Notes under the pieces: generated by a model
The model's database searches: none
Told to the model about the DNA's origin: nothing
Seen by the model: the letters and a program-made list of their open reading frames with translations, nothing else
Origin: JBBDRV01 sp040905285
GTDB taxonomy: Bacteria; Bacteroidota; Rhodothermia; Balneolales; Balneolaceae
Direction of reading: 5' to 3'
Length of the DNA: 50,133 nucleotides
Assembly (NCBI GenBank): GCA_040905285.1
Contig: JBBDRV010000063.1
Location: 1-50,133 of the forward strand
Program-made: the position numbers and the translations under genes
Part shown: piece after piece, positions 1-8,682 of the stretch
Position numbering within the stretch: position 1 is the stretch's first letter
Layout of the letters: each line of letters starts with the position of its first letter

Positions 1-1
1 G

Positions 2-2365
2 GATGTCAGTTTAAACAATACCTTTAACACCCTGACTCCGGTTCAGTACATGAATTTCCAGTACGAGTACGGACAGGGTAACGGAGGAGTATACACCCCA
101 AGTGCAGAGCGTTCCTGGGGTCCGAGAATGGAGGGGCAGATGGTGGATCACTGGTCACTGGATCCTGCAGATGCCGACACCCCCCAGTATGCCTTTACCC
201 CACAGCCTGATAACAAGTCGGATGTATATCAGAGGGGATATGACATGTCCAGTAATTTGCTTGCCAGAATAGGGGGTGAACGAACCCAAACGGTATTTTC
301 CTATACCTATACGGATGCTGTGGGAACCATACCGGAAAATGAGCTGCGAAGGCACAATGTCTCTGTAAGGGTAAACAGCGAGCTGACGGATCAATTCCGG
401 CTGGATGCCAAGGTGGACTATTCAAATCAGGAAATTGACGGCCAGGTACCCGAGGGCCGGTCCAACTTTAACCGCAACCGGCAGATTTATATGATACCGC
501 CGAATATCCGGACCGAACACCTGTCCAATTTTGAATATGAGGATGCGAACGGGCTCAACCGGCAGAACTGGTACAATCCGGGAACAACCACCGGCTCGAA
601 TCCGTACTGGATGCTATACCGGAACATCCGGGAAAATACCCGCGAACGGGTGATCGCGATGACCTCGCTGACGTATGATTTCTCGGAATCCGTAAGTTTC
701 ATGGTCCGCGGATCCTACGACGGGGAAAATAACAGGGGCGACGAAAAATTTTATCACGATACTTTTACCAGGGCCGATTTCGGCAGGTACAGTGTGAATC
801 AGGGGAATGCCCAGCAATACAACGGGGATTTCTTGTTATCCTATACACGAAACATTGCTGAAGACTGGGATGTCAACGCCAATTTTGGCGGATCTCTTAT
901 ACGGCATGAAAACAGTTCCATCAGTTCAAATACCGGGGACGGGCTCCTTATTCCCAATTATTTTGCCCTCTCCAATACAAGCCGTGTCTCCTCCAGCCAT
1001 AATCCGGGTTCACGCTATGAGACGCAGTCTCTTTACGGTTTCGGCCAGATCGGATGGAGAGATCTGGTATATCTGGACATCACCGGCCGGAATGACTGGA
1101 GTTCAACACTGCCGGCGGCCAGCCGGTCCTATTTCTATCCGTCGGTAGGCATGTCCGTAATCCTCTCCGATCTGATCCCGGCCTTCCCCGACGTGTTTTC
1201 CTTTGCCAGCCTCAGGACGTCCTGGGCCAGGGTGGGCAGCAGCGCGCCTCCCTATATGGGTTTCCGGCAGGCCAATTTTCAGGCCGGCGGGAATAACGGG
1301 TATATGTCACTGAGCGGCGTCCTGCCCAATGAGAACCTTTTGCCGGAAGAGACCGAGTCAATCGAAGTGGGGATGGATTTGCGTATGCTCGAGGGAAGGA
1401 TAGGCCTGGATATTTCTGCATACAAGACCAACACACGGAATCAGCTGTTTACAATTGCATTGCCCATTGTTTCCGGTGCCACGTCCTTTTTCACCAATGG
1501 CGGGGATGTAGAGAACAAGGGACTGGAGTTTGTCCTGTCGACGCGCCCCGTTCAAACCAGGGAGCTCAACGTAAACCTGGATGTGAATTTTGCCCTTAAC
1601 CGCAACATGGTGAACAGTATCTCGGATGAACGCCCACGGGTGGCGATCGGGGGAGACCCTTATTTCCTCGATCTTTTTGTTGAGCAGGGCCGGCCGTTCG
1701 GAGAACTGTATTCAAGAGGGTTTGATAGGGATGACCAGGGCAGAGTGATCGTCTCCAGCAACGGACTGCCCAGAATCACCTCTTCCTCATCCGTAAATAT
1801 CGGCAATTTCAACCCTGACTGGCAGGGAGGCATCTCGAGTACAATCTCATACAGAAACATCAGTGCCAGTTTTCTGATCGACCACAGGCAGGGAGGCGCT
1901 CTGGCAACCATGACCAATGCCATTCTGGCTGACTTCGGACAACTGGAGCAAACGCTTCAGGGCAGAGAAGGAGGACTGATCTTCGGGGATAATTTCTTTG
2001 AACATGAGACGGCCGTGCTTGAAGACGGTTCGCCCAACAATATTGAAACCAATGCCGAATCTTTCTGGCAGACAGTGGGAGGTGAGTCTTCACCGGCGGG
2101 TGAAGTCTTTACCGAAGATGCAACCAATACACGCCTCAGGGAGGTGACACTTGGGTATAACCTGCCGCAGTCGCTGGTGGGACAGCTGGGCCTCAGGAAT
2201 GTGAAAGTATCCCTGGTGGGCAGGAATCTCTTCTTTATCTATAAAGCATCTGAAAACATGGATCCGGACATGACTGTCGGTACCGGTGCCGGATCACAGG
2301 GATTCCAGAATTTCGCACCTCCTGCTACAAGAACACTGGGAGCCAATCTTAAAATAGACTTTTAA
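2..2365 (+). CDS. SusC/RagA-type TonB-dependent outer-membrane transporter, 5' end outside window
   Basis: The reading frame is open from base 2, so the gene begins upstream; an internal Met at base 50 is not the start. What is present is the distal plug and the C-terminal beta-barrel. Typical SusC strand signatures are visible, such as GRNDWSSTLPAASRSYFYPS, FTNGGDVENKGLEF and the closing TLGYNLPQS / VGRNLFFIYKA, ending in an aromatic Phe as outer-membrane barrels do. It lies 48 bp before a SusD gene, the standard SusCD arrangement for TonB-driven import of oligosaccharides. The barrel closely resembles the two complete SusC proteins downstream in the window. The N-terminal carboxypeptidase-D-like domain, and any STN domain, are not visible. 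The call is secure; the substrate is not known from sequence. Confidence 0.95.
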   Translation, partial: DVSLNNTFNTLTPVQYMNFQYEYGQGNGGVYTPSAERSWGPRMEGQMVDHWSLDPADADTPQYAFTPQPDNKSDVYQRGYDMSSNLLARIGGERTQTVFSYTYTDAVGTIPENELRRHNVSVRVNSELTDQFRLDAKVDYSNQEIDGQVPEGRSNFNRNRQIYMIPPNIRTEHLSNFEYEDANGLNRQNWYNPGTTTGSNPYWMLYRNIRENTRERVIAMTSLTYDFSESVSFMVRGSYDGENNRGDEKFYHDTFTRADFGRYSVNQGNAQQYNGDFLLSYTRNIAEDWDVNANFGGSLIRHENSSISSNTGDGLLIPNYFALSNTSRVSSSHNPGSRYETQSLYGFGQIGWRDLVYLDITGRNDWSSTLPAASRSYFYPSVGMSVILSDLIPAFPDVFSFASLRTSWARVGSSAPPYMGFRQANFQAGGNNGYMSLSGVLPNENLLPEETESIEVGMDLRMLEGRIGLDISAYKTNTRNQLFTIALPIVSGATSFFTNGGDVENKGLEFVLSTRPVQTRELNVNLDVNFALNRNMVNSISDERPRVAIGGDPYFLDLFVEQGRPFGELYSRGFDRDDQGRVIVSSNGLPRITSSSSVNIGNFNPDWQGGISSTISYRNISASFLIDHRQGGALATMTNAILADFGQLEQTLQGREGGLIFGDNFFEHETAVLEDGSPNNIETNAESFWQTVGGESSPAGEVFTEDATNTRLREVTLGYNLPQSLVGQLGLRNVKVSLVGRNLFFIYKASENMDPDMTVGTGAGSQGFQNFAPPATRTLGANLKIDF

Positions 2366-2413
2366 AGGGTTTAGTAATTGACTTTAAAAATAATTTTTTA
2401 AAAACAATTAATT

Positions 2414-4021
2414 ATGATTACTACAAACAAGATTAAAAATAACAAGGTGTTGAGTATTGGTCTCCTGGCAATTCTGACTGTTGGTCTGGCTGCCTGCACG
2501 GATCATTACGACAGTCTCAACACGCCGGATAATTCGATAGTGGCAGATAATATCGATGGCCCTCAACTCGGGCAAACCTTTGCACATGCCCAGTATTTCG
2601 GTATGATGGCCGCGTCCTATTTCAGGTGCCAGACTCAGATCAGCAATTTGTGGACGCAATATTTCAGCCAGACGCCGGGCTATTTTGAGTCGGACCAGCT
2701 AGTCGATCCCGGCGTATGGAATAACGACTGCTGGAATCCATTTTACAGCGGTCCGGCGTCAAGCCTCGATTTCGTGGAGAATTTTACGGAAGAAAATTCC
2801 ATGACCCTCGAGAACGCAGTAGCCAAGGTGTGGCGGGTGAATATCTATCACCGGTTTACAGACTATTACGGACCGATCCCCTACTCTGAGTATGGCAGCG
2901 GAGAAACCAGTGTTGCCTACGATTCACAGGAAGAGATTTACCTGGATTTTTTCCAGACGCTGGATGAGGCCGTGGCCGTGTTTGACCAGAATCCCGGAGG
3001 ATCTGCCTTTGCAGCTGACGATCAGATTTTCGGAGGGGATACCGACCAGTGGCGTACCTTTGCAAATTCACTGAGGCTCCGGCTTGCCATGCGCATCTCC
3101 TATGTAGAGCCTGACCTGGCAGAGGCGGAGGCGGCAAAAGCGCTGGATGCCGGTGTCATACTGGATAATTCGGAAAATGTCACCATGACGACATCGGTCA
3201 ATAACAGAAACTGGCTGACGATCTGGACCTATATAGATGAATTCCGCATGAGTGCCACAAGCCAGAGCATCTTTACCGGTTTTGAGGATCCGAGGCTAAG
3301 CGAATATTTCAGCGAAGCTGTCGACGGCGGTGGCTATAAAGGGTTCAGGAACGGATTGCCCGGTTCTGCAAAAGGAAATTTTCTGAATACCGAAAATTCC
3401 TTCGTCGATGAAAAATGGTATACGCTGCCCAATGGCGGTGCAAATCCTCCGAACCGGATAATGGATGCGGCAGAAGTCTATTTCCTCAGGGCGGAAGGGG
3501 CACTGAACGGATGGGATATGGGTGGAACACCCGAAGAACTGTACAATGAAGGCATCAGGATGTCCATAAGTGACAGGACGGATGCTTCATCTGCTGAAAT
3601 TGAGGCCTATATCGTCAGTACCAATACTCCCGCAGCGGTCGATGACAATTACAACACTCCTCCGGTCTCCGACATACCGGTACAGTACCAGGCCGGGGCA
3701 GACTTCGAAACGCAGCAGGAACAGATCATCACCCAGAAGTGGATAGCGCTCTATCCGGACGGCTGGGAAGCCTGGTCCGAACGACGGAGAACGGGGTATC
3801 CCCGGGGATACGCGGTTATCAACTCGTTAAATCCCGACATAGCGGAAGACGAGCTGATCAGGCGGCGGACATTTACGTCCGATGAGCGATCCAACAACGG
3901 AGCGGCCGTGCAGGCAGCCGAGGCGTTGCTGAATGGTCCGGACGAAATGACGACCAGGCTATGGTGGGACGCCAAACCATTAGATGACTACCCGGACATA
4001 TCGTCCACGATCGTTGATTAA
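2414..4021 (+). CDS. SusD/RagB-like surface glycan-binding lipoprotein
   Basis: A 535-residue protein with a lipoprotein leader (hydrophobic stretch then GLAAC, Cys at about residue 28), so it should be lipid-anchored at the outer membrane and form the lid on the preceding SusC. SusD-family hallmarks include DSLNTPD just after the lipid anchor, AKVWRVNIYHRFTDYYGPI, FANSLRLRLAMRI, a central AEVYFLRAEGALNGWDMG and the C-terminal WSERRRTGYPRGYAVINS. It follows SusC by 48 bp and is followed by a strong terminator, so the pair probably forms one transcription unit. It is similar over its whole length to the other two SusD proteins in the window. The protein is rich in Asp and Glu, which fits a marine or saline habitat but does not prove one. 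Confidence 0.95.
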   Translation: MITTNKIKNNKVLSIGLLAILTVGLAACTDHYDSLNTPDNSIVADNIDGPQLGQTFAHAQYFGMMAASYFRCQTQISNLWTQYFSQTPGYFESDQLVDPGVWNNDCWNPFYSGPASSLDFVENFTEENSMTLENAVAKVWRVNIYHRFTDYYGPIPYSEYGSGETSVAYDSQEEIYLDFFQTLDEAVAVFDQNPGGSAFAADDQIFGGDTDQWRTFANSLRLRLAMRISYVEPDLAEAEAAKALDAGVILDNSENVTMTTSVNNRNWLTIWTYIDEFRMSATSQSIFTGFEDPRLSEYFSEAVDGGGYKGFRNGLPGSAKGNFLNTENSFVDEKWYTLPNGGANPPNRIMDAAEVYFLRAEGALNGWDMGGTPEELYNEGIRMSISDRTDASSAEIEAYIVSTNTPAAVDDNYNTPPVSDIPVQYQAGADFETQQEQIITQKWIALYPDGWEAWSERRRTGYPRGYAVINSLNPDIAEDELIRRRTFTSDERSNNGAAVQAAEALLNGPDEMTTRLWWDAKPLDDYPDISSTIVD

Positions 4022-4040
4022 TTCCATCACGATTCAGGAG

Positions 4041-4083
4041 AGATGGGTCATGAATAGGTCTATTTGTGGCTCATCTTTTTTTT
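4041..4083 (+). terminator. Rho-independent terminator after the first SusCD pair
   Basis: A 16-bp stem, AGATGGGTCATGAATA against TATTTGTGGCTCATCT, is fully paired if four G-U wobbles are allowed. It has a GGTC tetraloop and is followed at once by a run of T. It lies 19 bp after the SusD stop and separates SusCD from the AGE-family genes, which then need their own promoter or read-through. Confidence 0.9.
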
Positions 4084-4197
4084 ATAGCTTTTTTTATGGT
4101 AAATATACCTGATCGGGTCTGGAAGTGATTCCTGTTCCGGGAGAATTCAGAATCAGATGAACCAGCTATAATCCTAATTTTTAAACAGGTATTCCCT

Positions 4198-5529
4198 ATG
4201 AAACGTAAACAGTTTTTTGCTACGGTTGCAGCTGCCTCTCTCGGCTCTCTCGGCGGTTACGGGTTCGGCAAGCTCCGGGCAGCAGACAAACCCGCCACCG
4301 GGGGTGCAGCTGAAATTGGACCGGTCGGGGGACTGGGTCTTGAAGAATTGAGGGAAACCTACCGGGCCGATCTGTTTGATAATTTTCTTCCGAATATGGA
4401 CCGCAGTGTTATCGATCATGATTACGGCGGATTTATGTGTTCCGTGGATATCCGGACGGGAGAAACAATGTCTACAGATAAACGGGCATGGTATGAGGGC
4501 AGGGGCATGTGGACCTATGGATTTCTCTACAATAACCTCAAACAGGATCCCTCCTATCTTGAAGTAATCCGCAATTCAAAAGATTTCATTTTGAAACACC
4601 AGCCGCAGGACGGAGAATTCTGGGCTGGCTCATTCTCCAGGGAGGGGGAGGCCCTCTCGGGTCCGGGAGATATCTACTGCAACCTGTTCATTGCAGAGGG
4701 ATTGGCCCAGTACGCCATTGCTTCCGGTGAGAGAGACTATCTCGAACGTGCAAAGAAGATTACCCTGGACAGTCTTGCCCGTTACGACAGTCCCGACTAT
4801 GATTATCATATAAGCTATCTGGCCGGCGATGCGTCGCCGGAAATACCCGGCGCACGCGTGCTGGGCCACTGGATGGTTTTTTTAATCGGGGCGACACAGA
4901 TCCTTGAACACGATTCTGATCCTGAAATCGAGCGGCTGGCCGACCGCTGTGTGGAAGCTATCATGGAGCACCATCTCAACCCGGCCTATGGATTACTGAA
5001 TGAAGGGCTGAATCACGACTTCACCATACCGGACAATGAATTTTCCCAGTTCGCATATATGGGTCACGGTATAGAGACCCTCTGGATGGTGATGTACGAG
5101 GCGGTCCGCCGTCAGGACCGGGATCTTTTCCGGGAGTCATCTGATGCCTTTAAAAGGCATGTGACAGTAGCTCAGGATGCTGTATACGGCGGATATTTCC
5201 GCTCGCTTGATCATGTGGACGACTACACCTGGAAAGTTGACAAGGTACTCTGGCTGCAGGAAGAGGTGCTTATCGGTTCCATGATCCTGATTGAACATAT
5301 GAACGACCCCTGGGCACGGGAGCGTTTTGCGGAGACCTATTCCTATGTGAGAAAGACATTCAAGCGGCCCGGCTACAAGTTCTGGACGTCCGGCGGCGAC
5401 CGGACCCTCACCGAGCACAATACCGGACGCGCTGAACATTATCACCACCCGCGTCATCTGATGCTGAACCTGACGGCTGTCGAACGGATGATCGAGCGCG
5501 GAGGCAGTGTGTCGGGTCTGTTTGGATAA
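4198..5529 (+). CDS. AGE-family (N-acylglucosamine 2-epimerase-like) exported protein, copy 1
   Basis: A 443-residue (alpha/alpha)6-barrel protein of the AGE / renin-binding-protein family, whose members epimerise C2 of free sugars (GlcNAc/ManNAc, cellobiose). Family signatures are IDHDYGGFMCSVD near residues 73-85, KRAWYEGRGMWTYGFLYNN near 97-115, GHWMVFL, GLLNEGLNHD, the motif GHGIETLWM with His290, and the C-terminal HYHHPRHLMLNL (His414, 416, 417). The leader MKRKQFFATVAAASLGSLGG is Tat-like but has Arg-Lys instead of Arg-Arg before xFF. It is the first of four tandem paralogues after the SusCD terminator. The conserved His and Glu suggest a working enzyme. The sugar substrate is unknown, and an exported location is unusual for this family. 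Confidence 0.85.
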   Translation: MKRKQFFATVAAASLGSLGGYGFGKLRAADKPATGGAAEIGPVGGLGLEELRETYRADLFDNFLPNMDRSVIDHDYGGFMCSVDIRTGETMSTDKRAWYEGRGMWTYGFLYNNLKQDPSYLEVIRNSKDFILKHQPQDGEFWAGSFSREGEALSGPGDIYCNLFIAEGLAQYAIASGERDYLERAKKITLDSLARYDSPDYDYHISYLAGDASPEIPGARVLGHWMVFLIGATQILEHDSDPEIERLADRCVEAIMEHHLNPAYGLLNEGLNHDFTIPDNEFSQFAYMGHGIETLWMVMYEAVRRQDRDLFRESSDAFKRHVTVAQDAVYGGYFRSLDHVDDYTWKVDKVLWLQEEVLIGSMILIEHMNDPWARERFAETYSYVRKTFKRPGYKFWTSGGDRTLTEHNTGRAEHYHHPRHLMLNLTAVERMIERGGSVSGLFG

Positions 5530-5560
5530 AGTCCGGACTGGTCGGATACATATCGCTTGC

Positions 5561-5603
5561 CCATCCGGCAACACATGATGAATCTGCTTTCAATTGAACG
5601 GAT
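5561..5603 (+). pseudogene. Short remnant of an AGE-family gene tail
   Basis: Between AGE copies 1 and 2 the bases read, in one frame, IRQHMMNLLSIERM. This matches the C-terminal family motif HPRHLMxNLLxxERM found in every full copy, and a preceding cat-ccg (HP) is one base out of frame. No other part of the gene survives. It looks like a footprint left by unequal recombination or deletion within the tandem array. Chance similarity is unlikely over 12 matching positions but cannot be excluded. Confidence 0.6.
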
Positions 5604-5611
5604 GCAATACA

Positions 5612-6973
5612 ATGGAGCGAAAACAATTTCTGACTGCCACCGCTGCCGCATCGGCAGGTGCTATTGCGGGATTCGGTTTGGAAAGAGCCGAAAGAGGGAC
5701 CGTGGTCTCCCCGCAGGCCGCCGGAGACATTCCCGGTGAGACCATCGGTGAAACCAACTGTGAAATCATCAATAAAAAAGTACTCGAGCGGTACAGAAAA
5801 AAATACAGAGACGATCTCTTCAGGAGCTTTCTTCCCGGTATGGACAGCTATGTCGTAGACCATACCTACGGTGGATTCCTGTGTGACCTGGATATCCGGA
5901 CAGGAAAACGGAATTCAACCACCAAGCGGGCCTGGTATGAAGGCCGCGGAATCTGGCTTTACTCATTTCTTTACAACAATATCGAACGGGATCCTCATTT
6001 CCTGGAGATAGCCGGCAGGTCGAAAGAGTTCATTTTGAAGCATCGTCCGGCTGACGGCAGTTTCTGGGCTTCTTCATACAGTCGGGAGGGAGAGCCCCTT
6101 TCCGGGCCCGGGGATATTTTCGGCAACCTGTATATAGCAGAGGGGCTGGCGGAATATGCAAAAGCTTCCGGAGAGGATGAATATCTTGAGATTGCCAGGC
6201 AGATCACCCTTGATTCGATGTCTTCCTATGATCAGCCGGATTACCAGTACCATTCCCCCTCAGCATCCGGAATCAGCGGACCCAGGCTCCTTAATCACTG
6301 GATGGTTTTTCTGTTTCTGGCAACCCGGATACTTGAACAGGAAAAAACGCATGAAATCGAACAGATTGCCGGCCGCTGTGTAAATGCCCTGATGGAGAAT
6401 CATATGAATCCGGCGTACGGGCTTCTCAATGATGTGCTGAATCATGACATGAGTCTGCCGGGGAACAGCGATCTTCAGACGGCCAGTGTCGGGCTGGGGA
6501 TTCAGGCCCTCTGGATGGTCATGTATGAAGCGGTGAGGCGACAGGACCGGACGCTTTTCCGCCGTTCTGCCGATGCCTTCCGGAGGCATGTCAGGGTAGC
6601 GGAAGATCCGGTATACGGTGGTTATCTTCGATCGCTGAGTCATGTGGAAAAGAATAAATGGACCCTGGATAAGTCCCTCGGTGTTCAGGAAGAGGTGCTT
6701 ATCGGGATTCTGCTTCTGGTGGAACATACCGGTAATCGCGGGGACATGAAACGCTTTCTGAAAACGGATGCCTACGTCCGGGAAACGTTCCGCAGGCCCG
6801 GCTACAAATTCTGGATAGCCGGCGGCGATCGCACTGTCAGCCGGTACCGCACTTCACGGGCTGAACACTATCACCATCCGCGGCATCTTATGATGAATCT
6901 TCTGGCTGTAGAAAGAATGATTGAAAGGGGCGGCAAACCATCCGGTTTTTTAGCGGAGGATACCCACGGATGA
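5612..6973 (+). CDS. AGE-family exported protein, copy 2, with altered active-site motif
   Basis: A 453-residue paralogue of copy 1. I chose the ATG giving MERKQFLTATAAASAG because it makes the same Tat-like leader (Arg-Lys-Gln-Phe-Leu) as its neighbours; a TTG 18 bp upstream lies inside the tail remnant. Family motifs are present: DHTYGGFLCDLD, KRAWYEGRGIWLYSFLYNN, NHWMVFL, and AEHYHHPRHLMMNL at the C-terminus. The GHxIETLWM motif, however, reads GLGIQALWM, so the conserved His is Leu295 and the Glu is Gln. The Glu of LLNExLNHD is also Asp. Three changes at conserved positions in an otherwise intact frame suggest a non-catalytic or retargeted paralogue (inference). It lacks any obvious terminator after the stop. 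Confidence 0.82.
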   Translation: MERKQFLTATAAASAGAIAGFGLERAERGTVVSPQAAGDIPGETIGETNCEIINKKVLERYRKKYRDDLFRSFLPGMDSYVVDHTYGGFLCDLDIRTGKRNSTTKRAWYEGRGIWLYSFLYNNIERDPHFLEIAGRSKEFILKHRPADGSFWASSYSREGEPLSGPGDIFGNLYIAEGLAEYAKASGEDEYLEIARQITLDSMSSYDQPDYQYHSPSASGISGPRLLNHWMVFLFLATRILEQEKTHEIEQIAGRCVNALMENHMNPAYGLLNDVLNHDMSLPGNSDLQTASVGLGIQALWMVMYEAVRRQDRTLFRRSADAFRRHVRVAEDPVYGGYLRSLSHVEKNKWTLDKSLGVQEEVLIGILLLVEHTGNRGDMKRFLKTDAYVRETFRRPGYKFWIAGGDRTVSRYRTSRAEHYHHPRHLMMNLLAVERMIERGGKPSGFLAEDTHG

Positions 6974-7038
6974 ACAGATTGCAATTACCCGGTGGCGCAT
7001 TTTCTCTGTTGAATCTGCCGTTGCTCATTTGTAATGTC

Positions 7039-7074
7039 CCTGGAGGCACTGCTGATCCTGGAGGCACTGCTGAT
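7039..7074. repeat. 18-bp tandem duplication
   Basis: Two perfect adjacent copies of CCTGGAGGCACTGCTGAT lie in the 158-bp spacer between AGE copies 2 and 3. Several other spacers in the window carry similar two-copy tandem duplications of 12-20 bp. Confidence 0.95.
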
Positions 7075-7131
7075 TTCGTACTGAAATAAAATAGTCACTA
7101 TCCATTAACCAAAACCTGACTGGTCTCCGGC

Positions 7132-8424
7132 ATGAAAAGAAAACAGTTTTTTACTACAGTGGCAGCCGCTTCCCTGGGTTCGTTCGGCGGATACGGATTA
7201 GGCAGTTCGCGGGCATCCGGGATTTCTCTTCCCCGCGATTCAGGAAAGATCGGCACGATTGCCGGAAAAAGCCTGGAAGAAATCCGGGACATATACAGGA
7301 GGGATCTTTTTGAAGATTTTCTGCCTGCCATGGAAAACCATGTGATCGACCATGAATACGGCGGGTTTATATGCAACCTGGATATCCGTACGGGAGAACG
7401 GTTGTCTACCGGCAAGAGGGCGTGGTTTGAAGGACGGGGGATGTGGGTCTACTCTTTTCTTTACAACCATATCGAGCAGGATCCCTCCTTTCTGGAAGTC
7501 GCCCGCAAGTCAAAGGATTTTATACTGGAACACGAGCCGGCGGACAACAGCTTCTGGAGAGCTTCATACACCCGTGAAGGCGAGCCGTCTTCAGAAGGTC
7601 CGGGAGATATTTACTGCAACCTGTTTATCGCCGAGGGACTTTCCGAATACGCGAAAGCGTCCGGAGAAAGCGAATACTTTGACCGTGCAAAATCCATCCT
7701 GCTTGATTGCCTTTCCCGTTACGATCAGCCTGATTACCAGCATCGGGAACAGACCCCCGGTATCAGGCTGCTGGGCCACTGGATGGTCTTTCTCATCGCA
7801 TCCAGCCAGATGCTCAGACAGCAGGAGGATCCGGAAATCAGGCAGGTAGCCGACCGATCTGTGGAAGCGATCATGAACAGGCATTTAAATCCGGAGTATA
7901 ATCTCCTCAATGAATATATGACACATGACATGAACCGGCCGGCCGATAATTACGAACAGTATTCCTACACAGGCCATGCCATTGAAACCCTCTGGATGGT
8001 GATGTTTGAAGCGGCCAGACGACAAGACCGGGATCTTTTCCGCGAGGCAGCTGATGCATTTAAAAGACATGTGACAGTAGCTCAGGACGCTGTTTACGGG
8101 GGATATTTCCGCTCACTGGATCATGTTGATAACCATACCTGGAAAGTGGACAAGGTGCTCTGGCTCCAGGAGGAGGTGCAGATAGGCACCATGCTGATGA
8201 TAGAGCATATGAATGATCCGTGGGCAAAGAAGATCTTTGCCGAAAATGATGCCTATATCCGGGAAAAGTTTGTTCTGCCGGGCTACAAATTCTGGCCTGT
8301 CAGCGGAGACCGCATTGTGGAGGATCATAACACCACCCGGGCGGGCAACTATCATCACCCGAGACACCTGATGCTTAATCTGCTTGCGATCGAACGACTG
8401 ATTGATAGGGAGGGACAGGCATAG
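7132..8424 (+). CDS. AGE-family exported protein, copy 3
   Basis: A 430-residue paralogue with the same architecture as copy 1: leader MKRKQFFTTVAAASLGSFGG (Arg-Lys Tat-like), IDHEYGGFICNLDIRTGER, KRAWFEGRGMWVYSFLYNH, GHWMVFL, GHAIETLWM with the conserved His282 and Glu, and NYHHPRHLMLNL near the end. The stretch around KRHVTVAQDAVYGGYFRSLD is almost identical to copy 1 and also occurs in the copy near 33 kb, consistent with recent duplication or gene conversion. It stands alone in its spacing (158 bp before, 258 bp after). It is probably an active sugar 2-epimerase-type enzyme acting outside the cytoplasm; substrate unknown. Confidence 0.85.
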   Translation: MKRKQFFTTVAAASLGSFGGYGLGSSRASGISLPRDSGKIGTIAGKSLEEIRDIYRRDLFEDFLPAMENHVIDHEYGGFICNLDIRTGERLSTGKRAWFEGRGMWVYSFLYNHIEQDPSFLEVARKSKDFILEHEPADNSFWRASYTREGEPSSEGPGDIYCNLFIAEGLSEYAKASGESEYFDRAKSILLDCLSRYDQPDYQHREQTPGIRLLGHWMVFLIASSQMLRQQEDPEIRQVADRSVEAIMNRHLNPEYNLLNEYMTHDMNRPADNYEQYSYTGHAIETLWMVMFEAARRQDRDLFREAADAFKRHVTVAQDAVYGGYFRSLDHVDNHTWKVDKVLWLQEEVQIGTMLMIEHMNDPWAKKIFAENDAYIREKFVLPGYKFWPVSGDRIVEDHNTTRAGNYHHPRHLMLNLLAIERLIDREGQA

Positions 8425-8497
8425 GAGCTGACCGGCTGAACCGGTAAGGAGAATCGCGAATGATTCCGAAACGGACAGATTTGTGCAAACAGATTAA

Positions 8498-8641
8498 ATG
8501 AAAACAGACATGCTCTTGCGAAAACGGATAGTTCATCTGTTATTTTTTATATATATACTCACATTTTACCCGACATCGGCCATCGGCAAAACACGAGCCC
8601 CGATCACAAGCTCCGATAGAGTAATTAATCAGGGCATCTGA
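8498..8641 (+). CDS. Possible small secreted peptide or gene remnant (47 aa)
   Basis: An ATG-initiated frame in the 258-bp spacer between AGE copies 3 and 4 encodes 47 residues. It starts with basic residues (MKTDMLLRKR) followed by a hydrophobic run (IVHLLFFIYILTFYPTSA) that looks like a signal peptide with an AxA-type end. About 18 polar residues follow. No family is recognised. It may be the surviving 5' end of a lost secreted protein, or chance. The frame overlaps no other gene. Confidence 0.25.
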   Translation: MKTDMLLRKRIVHLLFFIYILTFYPTSAIGKTRAPITSSDRVINQGI

Positions 8642-8682
8642 ACCAAACGGATTTTTGAAACCATACAATAAAAGGGATAAAA

